From the NCBI GenBank assembly GCA_963969595.1, contig OZ018409.1:34547282-34611281 (forward strand): a DNA stretch of 64,000 nt, read 5' to 3'. This DNA is from Neckera pumila. Taxonomy: Eukaryota > Streptophyta > Bryopsida > Hypnales > Neckeraceae. Positions 1 through 11,400 of the stretch are shown here, piece by piece (position 1 is the stretch's first letter; every line of letters starts with the position of its first letter). The notes beneath the pieces are model-generated. The model saw nothing but the letters and a program-made list of their open reading frames with translations, was not told where the DNA came from and did no database searches. The position numbers and the translations under genes are program-made.

Positions 1-1803
1 TGCTTGGGCCATGTTTGTGCTATCAGAAGGTCTTTAGAATATCATGTCTTGTCCTTAAAATATTAATTTTAAAAATGTAATCAAATATAGAGATTTGTTA
101 TTTAAAAGGATTGATAACAAAAAGGTTACAAGGATTTATTATTAAATATTTATAAAAGATAAGATGGGTTTGAAATAAATGTTGAAAAATTTGTACAAAT
201 TACTTTTATAAAAAAAAATCATTGTAATTCTCAAATCCCATAACGGTGGAAAATTACATATAAATAATGATTTACATATTGCAATAACTATATACTATTA
301 ACTATTATTAATGACTCGCGCAAATTATAAATGTGCAAAATCTAAAGACAAAAAAATCCAAAAATCTTCAATTTCATTTTTTGTATTTGGAATCAAAATT
401 TAAATTTAACACTTTAAAAACAATTGACAAAGGAACCAATGAAATTATCTAAAATCTTTAAGGAGATGTAGACAATGAAACATTACAAGTTTGATGATTG
501 CTATCTTTGTTAAGTGTTTGATGATTGCTATCTTTATTGCTATTGTTGTTTGAATTTAGATGAAAATCTAAATCACCAACATTGTTTATAAATCCAAAAC
601 ATCCAAAACTAACAACAATAGTACATGCTCAAAATAATCTCAATGCTTTCTGTCAATGTGTGTGCATCTTTCCTTATTGAGGGCCTTTTTTACTACTCCA
701 ACATCTCAAATGTAGTGGATTATTTAAAAAATAATAGTTTTGAACATCTTTGCATAGATAGAATGGCTCATATTGTTTATGAATGAAAACGTATCAAAAA
801 TTATACATATAATATGCATTTCTTCATTTTTCAAATGCAAATTGAGTTGCTTTTTTTAAAATTTTGGCGACATTAAAACTTTACCTCAATTAGTATTTGA
901 CAAAACAAATAAATGCCAAACTACCAATGTTATCAAACATATTGCCTACCCAGGTTAAACTATTTTATATCATAATTTTTTTATGTTGAGACAAACTAAC
1001 TCTTCCTATCCATACATAACATGTGAAAAACAAATACTCCTATGGCCTTCTATATTTGCATTAGATGATATTTGAGGCCTCTAAGTGATTGCGAGTTCCC
1101 CTGCATTCCTAAACTGCGGGAACGTAGGGGAAGCAGCTGGTTGATGTGGCTGAAATCGTGCCACGTCATTTTTGAAAATAATAAAAAATAAAATATTTTT
1201 TTTGCTTAAAATGATATTTGGGGGAAAAAAAAATTCTGACAGCCCGTACCGGCTATTTGCAGAATCAGGCCAACATTGGGAATGGGCCTGAAACGACCCT
1301 CCAATGCCCTCCAATGTCGTCTAATGAAAAAACTCTCATAACACAAAATATGTAAACTTGACAAACAAAACCCACAAACCCTACTCCTTGATACTATAGA
1401 TTGATTTCACCTTTACCATGTTTTTGCCAAATAATTATTTTAAATTAGAATTAAATTAGAAAGATTGGTTGGACAATTTGATTTTTTTATTAATAAGTTA
1501 TTTGGCAATTACTAAATAACTGTTTTCCTTAACTTTGGCAATCCTTTACAAAATCTTAGACGTGGAACAAGTTTCTTCATTCCATAGGAAAGTGATAATG
1601 ATAGCTTTCAATGAACAAGTATCGTTTCCAATATTTTGACTTCCTTTAGATTTAATTTTCCTTAGATTTTGACAAAGTGGTTTATTATTTCCAAATTCAG
1701 CTTCAAAAGAAATTCGTTCTTTTTTTTTCCAAAGATGAGCTCAGGCGATGATATAGTACTAAACAATTGATGATTGTATAATTTTGTTTGTATGATTCCA
1801 TAC
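1..1803 (-). other. Dynein intron running off the left edge
   Basis: AT-rich non-coding DNA downstream of dynein exon 7 on the minus strand. I found no further dynein exon by motif. It holds a 20-bp duplication at 489-508 and 516-535 (spacing 27) and one TIR element (1059-1326); otherwise nothing recognisable. Confidence 0.6.
1059..1326. mobile_element. MITE-like TIR element, copy 1
   Basis: It begins CATTAGATGATATTTGAGG, and its right end is the reverse complement of CATTAGACGACATTGGAGG. The interior is GC-richer (CTGCGGGAACG, CAGCTGGTTGATGTGG, GCCACGTCA, CGTACCGGC, GAAACGACCCTCCAA) around an A-rich stretch. The same ordered blocks recur at 2333-2653 in the same orientation. There is no coding capacity, so it is a non-autonomous DNA element. 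No clear target-site duplication is visible and the superfamily is not assigned. Confidence 0.7.
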
Positions 1804-2244
1804 CTTACTTGCATAAGTTTGATACGACGGCTCAAATGTTAGGATTTCATCTCGAATATATAATTTCACAATGAAGTACTGAATGCTCGGAACCAAATTT
1901 TCAATCGGTGTAGGTTCAGCAGGATCATCAGATGCAACCGGTTCTGGTTCTTCGGGTCGTCGTGGTTCTTCGGGTCGTCGTGGTTCTTCGGGTCGTCGTG
2001 GTTCTTCTTCGACCTGTGATTCTTGTCCATCGCCATCTTCCATTGAAGGATCCAATTCTATCATTGAATGTGAATGTCCTTGCACTTCATTGACATTTCG
2101 AATCTCATGTAAGAGTTCTTCAAGAGTGTTTGTTAACACCATCCGTAAACCATCAGTTATAAGGTAATCGGCTAGCCTCACAAAATTGAGGAGTCTTGCT
2201 TGTTCCGATCGCTTTGCAGCAGCAATCAAATATGTGTATCGTTC
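1804..2244 (-). CDS. Dynein heavy chain exon 7, with a PRRPEE repeat insert
   Basis: Acceptor TTTTGATATAG, directly preceded in frame by a stop, so the exon must start at 2244. It opens ERYTYLIAAAKRSEQ, followed by the hallmark RLLNFVRLADYLI. Next comes an acidic linker, then three perfect 18-bp repeats (1945-1998, 6 residues each, P-R-R-P-E-E type). It closes with YFIVKLYIRDEILTFEPS, the counterpart of the 'FLTELxL...LxFEPS' segment. The donor is AAG/GTATGG (1804, phase 0, 147 codons) or GCAA/GTAAGG (1809). The repeat lies where the family has a variable acidic linker, so it is probably tolerated. Confidence 0.88.
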
Positions 2245-2458
2245 CTATATCAAAACAAACAAGTCTCTGCTGTAATTATAGCTTAGTTACCAACTTGTAT
2301 GTATTCTTACAAAAGACAATTATATTAATAAGCATTAGATGAGATTTGGGGGTCTTAGAAGGCTCTAAGTTCCCCTGCTATCTGTTGCGTTCTCAGACTG
2401 CGGGAACGCAGCAGCAGCAGCTGGCTGACGTGGTCGAGCGACTGCCACGTCAGTTTTT

Positions 2459-2497
<39 letters not shown>

Positions 2498-5400
2498 GCT
2501 TAAAATGATATTTTGGTAAAAAAATTTATTATTATTATTATTACTTTTTAAATAAAAATTTTCTGACACACTCGTACCGGCGTTCACTGAATCTGGGCAA
2601 ATCAAGGAACAAGCTTGAAACGACCCTCCAAGACCCCCAAATATCATCTAATGATAGGACTTAGGTCCAAAAAGCATTTGGGCTCTAGAAATGTCAGCCC
2701 TTTCAAATGTATACTACTTGTACATTTTGTTTTTTCATTGTACTAGCAAATGTACAAACAATGTACATTTCAAGAGGTGGATGCTTTTCAATGACCACTA
2801 CACTTCAACTTCAAAAATTTATAACTAATTCCACAAAGCTCCAACAAAAAAAGATGAAATGACTTAGATTAGATGCCAAATCTATTTGTCTTTCAAGGAA
2901 AATTTGCTTAAAAACAATTCAAGTAGTATAACGTCCCCAAATTTATTTTGAGCTCTTAAAATGGGCGCTTTATGGACCTCCTACCTTGTTTGGTTGCAAA
3001 TTTTTTTGTGGGGAAGAATTGTACTTGGTTTTCAGTCTCTTCGGTTGATTTTTCTTTTGTTCTTGTTGATGTTTCCATTTTTTTCTCATTTCCATCCGAA
3101 TCCACTTCGACGACACCCTCGGTAGTTTTGTTGTTCGCCTTTTTTTCTCGACCCATTAAACTTCCTTCAAGCTGGGACAATGCTGTTTTGCAAGCATCTT
3201 TGATTGCTAAAATGATGATACTTGCAAGCTGCAATCATAGAATGAATCACTGATCAGTTCATTCAGCGAAATGGTTATTTATATCATATATACGTCCTTA
3301 GTTTGTCTACTTTTCTTTTTATTAGTTTTAAAGCTGAATGAGAGTGTAAACTTTGAATATTAATCTTTTTGTTGTTCAATAATATATTTGCATTTAGCTC
3401 CTATACTTCTTTCATGTTTCGAAGCTCAAAACTACTTTAATTTACTAGTTTCTAAAACAAGGCTAAAATCTTCATCTATATTTATTTCTTGACAAATATA
3501 ACCGTAAGATCCTTTAAATTAACTTTATAAAGTACACCCTTAAAATTTTAGAATAAAAGGCTTTACTAAATGCAAGATCATTGATGGTGCTTGGCTTTCC
3601 AAAAAAAGTATTTGTCAACTCTTCCTAAATGGTCAGATTTCATCTTTCAAACTTTTTACCCCAAAATGTATAAATCCTACAACTTGTAGCTCTCTACAAT
3701 ATGTTGAAACATAAGTGGGGAATACATATAAAAAATCTCAACAAAAAAAAATTCATATTCATGTTTGAAGAAAATAGTAAATAGAAAAATTAGAGAATAA
3801 TTTAAAATACTAAATTGTTAAGAATTTAGGTATGGAATTGAAAAATGCCCCAATCCCAGTGGTTGCAATGTTACAATAAATAATCTATATTGTATAATTT
3901 TATTTTTTCTAAAAATATGGAAAATTCAATTAAATAAAGGACTTCAAAATTTATTTTAGAGTACAAATTTCATAACTGCTTGAATCTAAAACTCCTCCTA
4001 ATTTTCATGTCATTAGTAAAAATGGACGGATTCAAAACTTTCCACGCATATTATAAATCTAAAAAAACAATTTCAAATTTCTGTTTCTTAAAAAATAGTT
4101 TTTTCTTGAGATGCCAGGTCTCTAAAAGCAACTATATACCATGCAATAATTCTTTAATCATGTAGTCAAAAGTTATGAAAATTTTTGGGCTATAAAGCTA
4201 TACCTTGATCACATGTTGTATGAAAATTTCAAAGAAAAATAATGAAAATCTTGTTCTTAATGGGCTCTCTAAAATTTCTATATTGCCAAAAAATGTTGTT
4301 TGGTCCTTCAAGAATTAAGCATAGGTTAGTAGGTTTTTTTGGTCCCATCAATTAGATTCTTAAACATTTAGTGTATAAAACCAACAAATTGAAATCCTGA
4401 GTTCATTAAAGCAAGAAAGAGATATTTGTGCATAAAGTGACACTTTTGTTCTAGCAAGGATGCTCGTTGTTTGCATGGTTGTTTGCAAGCTTTAGTAAAC
4501 CAATTACGTTTGTTATAGTGCACTACTTTGCATTGTCTTAAGAACTTTGAAAATTTCCACTACAAAATATAAAAACAATTTTGGGATGGAATAAAATATT
4601 TAGAAAGTGGGTGTATCCAAACACTAATAGAAATGAAGTGACCAAAACAACAAAAATTCAATTGAAAACTGTAGCTTTTTTGGTCACGTTTCAAAACGTT
4701 GTTTAGGACCATTTGTAACTAAAATCTTGTGTATTGGACACATCCAAATAAAATAAAATAAGAATCATTTATTTAATTTTTTTATAGTTAATTTTTGTTG
4801 CTCAAAAAATTTAGGTAATATAAATTTTTTTGGGAATGCCAGCCACATAGGCAAACCGCTAAGCGAACAACATCACCTAGGCAGACTGCCATGTGGGTGG
4901 GTGCCGCCAGGTTTTTTTGAATCTTGAACCTCCAAGGTTTTTAACCCTTTAATTCAAGGGAGATGTTTGGTGGCCGATGAATGACAAGAGAATCTCTTGT
5001 ATAGGACAGAAGTGCAACTATTCATCCTTAGAATTTTATTGTAAAAAAGGGAGGTCTTCTACAATAGTTTAACTTCCAATGAGTGCTTTTACTATTCTTA
5101 AGCCAGCTTTCATCTGAAAAATCTGTTTAACATTTAATTTGGAGCCTTCTATGAGAAGTTATGGACAAAATTTAGAGAGGATGTTTGAAAATGTAAGAAA
5201 AAATGTCCCTTCCAATCCTTTTCTGAATTTTGTCCATAACTTTTAATTGGAGGCTCAAAATCTCAAACGGATTTTGGAAATGAAAGTGAATTTGATTTTC
5301 CAAGTATTTTCAAATACAAAGTTTTAAGAAAAAATAATTCTACTTTGCCAAAATGATTGCCAAAGTCTGATGAGTTTAAAAATACCAAATTGTGAATAAT

Positions 5401-8400
5401 TATATTAAATTAAAAAATCCACAAGGTGCATAATTCCAATCGTGGTGTTTTAAACATTACCCAAATGTGAAAAAAACTATTTCTAACTCTTGTAAGTGAA
5501 AATCATATGATTTTCACTTACAAGCATTAGAAATACGTCAACAATCTTCTCAAAAGCATGTATAAAGAAGTTTAGACCCATTGGATCTAATTGTCATAGT
5601 TGCCCAAAAATGTCCGTTGTCAAAAATCTGACTTTTTGAAACATAAATTTTTAATTGTAACTTGAATTAGTCTAAAATTTTTAGGCATTGAACTAGTAGT
5701 GAAATATATATTTGGTAAAAAAGTTACAAGAATTGTATTCAACAAATATGTATTGCTCTTGAAAGTACCTAACCAAAAAGTAGAAAATGGCTTGAAATTA
5801 TGCCCTAGGGCCTTAAGGTTTAATAAATTATTCAATATCAATTTTTGGCCTTGCCCTATTGCTACAATATAAGAACATTTCACATTCTAAATATCAAAAC
5901 TTTATGAATGTATTATGTAGTCCAAAGAATCCTAAAAGACCCTAGATTCCTAAAATTTTATTGATTTGGTCATTGTACTACTCAAATCAAAAGAAAAATA
6001 AACGCTAATTTGTTGATTTCCTTAGAAAGTTCAAAAATTAGTGAAAATGATCATTCTAGTGCCCTAAACAACAAAAATCAGTATTTTGGTTGATTTGGTC
6101 ATTGTTTTCTATTAGTGAAGGTATCTCATTATCAAAGTAAGAGATGAAGAATTGAAAGGTGGAATGTAATTGGAGTGCACGAAGTAAATGAGAGCTCAAA
6201 AAAGAAAAGAGGAAGCTTGCAAGAACTTACAAATACAAAACAACAATCTTGTGAACTTCATTATTCCATTTCAAAATGAGATTTTAAATTATGCTTTTTA
6301 AGTTTCAAAACCTAAAGCAGGCCCTCCAAAATTTACTACTGACCCAAAATTGCCAGCATCACTCTAGGTATATCTTAAAAATCAATATATACCTATGTGG
6401 AAGAAACAATTCTAGAACTTTGATCCCCAAAAACTTTGACCCTTCCTAACTTTTGCATATGGTATCCAAATGTTGCATTTGGTATCCAAATGTTGCATTT
6501 TTTGGTACAATGGACCCTCTTTTCTTTTGTCTACATGAAAAGGCCAATCAATCTAATAAGAAAAAACTAGGTATAGCAGCAAAATATGTTGATTTTGAGG
6601 TGCCCACAGGTCTTACATAAATATGTTTCATTGCAATTGTGGACACTTGATAAGAAAAAGTTAAAAGATATTGAAAAAGGTGAGAAGATTCAAGAACCAG
6701 GGTTTGTTCAACAATTCTTCCCTTCCATTTTCCAACACCAATCAATCTTTGCCCTATTATGATAAAAATGAGAGGCTGTTCCTAACCCCCAAAATCCTAA
6801 ATGCCTAATGTACCACATTTTTGGGTCTTCAAAACTTTAAAGTTAATCTTGGATCCAATGAGACATCAATCCCCTAAAATTATAAATGCCTACGGTACCA
6901 TCATCACAAACTAAGTTTGTAACTTGCGGTTTCTCAATAGCTATCATGTAATTATCTTTGTTTTATGGATTTGCACGTCAATATACACTTTAGCGCATCA
7001 TTGCGCTATATTTCTTTACAATTTATCGCATTGTTATGATGCATTACTTGCAACTGAAAGTAATGCATCGTACAATGCAATACATTGTAAAATAATGCAT
7101 TGCGTTGATGCACTAAATTGTGTATTAACGTGCAAAGCTATGAAACAACAATAAACACATAATAAATGTTGACAAATTGCACTTATCAAACTTTGTGATG
7201 ATATTTAAGGGTTGTCAAAACCATGAAGTTAACTTTAAACCACCTAAAGAGCCAAAAAAATCCCAAAATTCTAAATACCTATGGTAATATATTTTAGGGT
7301 AAAGTGGTCGACAAGACTTTGAAGCTAACCTTGTATGAACAAAATCTTGGCTTTTTAATGACACTAGAAGCATGTTAGAGGAGCAAATCAATTTTTTTTC
7401 CCATCCAATTTTTGGGGTGTTGTCTGATTGTTCTTTCCACTTGTCACACTCTGAAAAATGTCATCATGAGTGTCTTGCAATTTTTTATATGAATTTAGAT
7501 GTGTGTGCCATAGATGACCTTGTATTGTCTAGCTACATATTAGATATGATTTCTTTTCATTTTCTCTTCAATAAATCATGATAATTTCAAATCATCACCA
7601 ATAAATCTAAAAATTTATGATTTATAAAAGACATATGATTTCATCTCTGATAAAATAATGATTCCTTGTCAAACTTAGTTGCAAAATAGAGGCCCTTTAC
7701 TTCCAAGGTTAAATAAAATTTTACCAAAGTGAAATTTTTAGCATTTTATTTTTCAATTGAATACCTTTGGAGACTATTTCAATCATCAAAAATTAATTTT
7801 AAAATACTATTAATTTTTTTTCAATTGACAATTTTGTGCAAGGGCATCTATTGCAAATCTTGATATTTAGTGCTAGAAGATCTTGGAGATAAGCCTCTTT
7901 CAAGCGCACTAGATTTTGAAAAAAAAACATTGTAGTTTCTATTTGTTAAAAGAAAAAAAAACTACATTAGAAATTTGTTTAAAAATATTGTAGACAACAT
8001 TTTGAGAAGCACTAGATGAATTGTGGTTATGCATGTGAGTTCTTTTAACCTCATTTTTGGATAGTCACCTCAAATTTAGATTTGACATGGAAGAAGAGGG
8101 ATACATGATCAAAAGATTTCAATTACTTTCACAATTTTTACACCCTCTTGATCAAATATTATAATCTTTCAATTCATAAGTGATATTCTTTTGTTCTCTT
8201 AATCTATATGATCCATAAAACTTTTAGTTTGAATTTATATGGTATTAATTTTTAAGAAATTAATAAAACTTATTAATCTCTAAAGTCTTAGTATACCCTC
8301 AGGGGACAAAATGGATTTTGGATATGTTCCTATAGTCTTGATTTATACGTGATTTCATGAAACTTTTTGAAATAAAACAACACATCAATTTTTTAGGAAT

Positions 8401-11400
8401 GTTATTTTTGTTTCACTCAATGATCCAAAGCAAATAATTTGACATCCAAACCTAAATTGAGGTTTGTCAGGCAGTACAAAAGGAATCACAAAACGTCAAA
8501 ATAAAATTTTCAGAATTTTGTTTCTCATAGAAAATACTCTTGTCTATATGGAAAGGTTTGATTCATTCTATTTAAAATGATGACAATGACATGGAGAATC
8601 TTGTTTTTTGGCCAATTTAAGCATCTTCTTGAAAAAACAACTTATGAGATTCATTTTTGAATGTAGCTTTTCAATTAAGAAAAAGAGAATGTGATAGAAT
8701 TTAGTTTGCTTGCTAGAACAATCTCACGATTGGAATTGTTGTGTTTCTATTACATAGAGCTATAAACAATTTAATTTTTCCTTCAATCTTGTACCTACTT
8801 CTAGTTAATAATTTTTTATAGAATGAAAATCAAGCGTATTTTTTTTGAATTTTTTTTGTAGACTTCCAACTCAACTCTTCAATATATATTTTCTTAATTC
8901 AACATGGTTAGTGCAAAAATTTTAAGCTCAGAAGGTTCTAAGCCTTAAAATCTAGGCAAGTAAGGTGCAAAAAATCATTTTTCTCACATAAATTGCAAAT
9001 ATCTTGTAATCAGTGCAATTGAAGTTTATAAAATTTCTTTTGTACATTTATATACTAGTGGCTAGTGCAAGATCCTATAATGAGATATGCAAAACAAAGG
9101 ATTTCTTAAGTTTTTTGCACTTTGCAACATAACGGTAGTTTTAAGTGAAAATTTGATGAAAAAAGGCCTTGGGATTTTAGAGATTAAAACTTTACTTTAG
9201 AAACAAAAAGCCCAAATTTTAGTTTGAGCAAATTATACAAAATTCAAAAAATACCTTGGGAATTTAGGGGTTAACTCCTAAATGCCCAATCAACCATGCT
9301 ATGGTTGAATATTGTTTAACTCCTAAAGGGTCAAGGCCTTTTTTTGCCAAAAAACCCTAAAGCCGCCATTTTTATAGCAAAGAGTAAAAAAAATTAAAAA
9401 AAGTTTTTTTTCACATCTAACCATAAGATATTACACCTAACTAGTACAAAATGTGTGAAATTTTTTTTAGATTTATTAACCACACAAATTACAAGATGTC
9501 TGCGTTTAAAGTGGAAAAAACAAGTTTTTAACACACATTGTAGGATTAGATTTTATGACTCTGAACATTTTTAACTTAAATATTTTGCACTGTAGAGTTT
9601 TGAATTTTAATCTTTACTAGTGTGACCCTGTGCCGTTGGCCCAATTTTCATCTACTCCCGATTCCACTCCTGGTTCTACTTCCGATTCTACTCCCAGTTC
9701 TACTCCCGGTTCCACTCCCAGTACCAAGAACGCCACCAAAATCAAAGTAAAAGTAATTTTCTAATTTTTTAATCAATAAATACTTTGATATTCAATAACT
9801 TTTGCACCACCTCTCCAAACGCCACGAAACCAAGCCGGTGCACCCCTCCTCGGCGAGAGCTTTCCAATGGTACCAAGCCCGTGGCCAGGGGACGCACGGT
9901 CAGGAAGTTGTCCACGCTACAAACAAAACACAACAAAACAAAACAAAACAAAACAAACAAACAAACAAACAAACAAACAAACAAACAAACAAACAAACAA
10001 ACAAACAAACAAACAAACAAACAAACAAACAAACAAACAAACAAACAAACAAACAAACAAACAAACAAACAAACAAACAAACAAACAAACAAACAAACAA
10101 ACAAACAAACAAACAAACAAACAAACAAACAAACAAACAAACAAACAAACAAACAAACAAACAAACAAACAAACAAACAAACAAACAAACAAACAAACAA
10201 ACAGCCTCATTTAAGGTATTGACTAGTATGACCCTGTGCCGTTGGCCCAATTTTCATCTACTCCCGGTTCCACTCCTGGTTCTACTTCCAATTCTACTCC
10301 CAGTTCTACTCCCGATTCCACTTCCAGTACCAAGAACGCCACCAAAATCAAAGTAAAAGTAATTTTCTAATTTTTTAATCAATAAATACTTTGAAATTCA
10401 ATAACTTTTGCTCCACCGCTCCAAACGCCACAAAACCAAGCCGGTGCACCCCTCCTCGGCGAGAGCTTTCCGACGGTACCAAGCACGCGGCCGAGGGACG
10501 CACGGTCAGGAAGTTGTCCACGCTACAAACAAAACAAAACAAAACAAAACAAAACAAAACAAACAAATAGCCTCATTTAAGGTATCAATACCTCAAATGA
10601 GGCTGTTTGTTTATTTGTTTTGTTTTGTTTTGTTTTGTTTGTAGCGTGGACAACTTCTTGACCGTGCGTCCCTCGGCCGCGTGCTTGGTACCGTCAGAAA
10701 GCTCTCGCCGAGGAGGGGTGCACCGGCTTGGTTTCGTGGTATTTGGAGCAGTGGTGCAAAAGTTATTGAATTTCAAAGTATTTATTGATTAAAAAATTAG
10801 AAAATTACTTTTAGTTTGATTTTGGTGGCGTTCTTGGTACTGGGAGTGGAACTGGGAGTAGAATCAGAAGTAGAACCAGGAGTGGAACCGGAAGTAGATT
10901 AAAATTGGGCCAACGGCATAGGGTCACACTAGTTGATAATGAGAATTGAGTTGAAAGTCTAGGGGAAAAAAAATCCAAAAAAACACTTAATTTCCATTAA
11001 TAAAAAAATTGTTAAGTAGAAGTAGGTCCGAGATAGAAGGAAAATCTAAATTATTAGTATCTTTTATATGGAAATAAAAAGCACTAATTCCAATGGTGTG
11101 ATTGTTCTAGCAAAAAAACTAAACCTTGTAGAACTTTTTTTTGAAAAATTGTAAAAATTGCATTCAAAAATGAATCCTACAAGATATTTTTTTAGAAAGA
11201 TACTCTAAGTGCCCGAAAAACAAGATTGTCCATAACTTTTTCATACAGAATCCAAATGGAATGAATCAAAGCTTTTCAAAGAGGCAAAAATATAAGCTAT
11301 AGGAAGAAAAAATAAAAAATAACTTGTAGGATTTTTTTTGATGCCCCCTCTCCCTGTTTTTCAGCATATTGAAAAAATATATATTCCCACAAAGCTAGAA

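Noticed and set aside
1883..2167. 94-codon plus-strand frame rich in SSGRRG
   Set aside because: Antisense shadow of dynein exon 7; the minus strand has the dynein motifs and splice borders.
2972..3253. 93-codon plus-strand frame
   Set aside because: Antisense of dynein exon 6; no family resemblance.
9769..10356. Several 97-184 codon frames on both strands, rich in CLFV or TNKQ repeats
   Set aside because: They are translations of the (AAAC)n tract; a 4-bp repeat without stops stays open in most frames. No gene signals.
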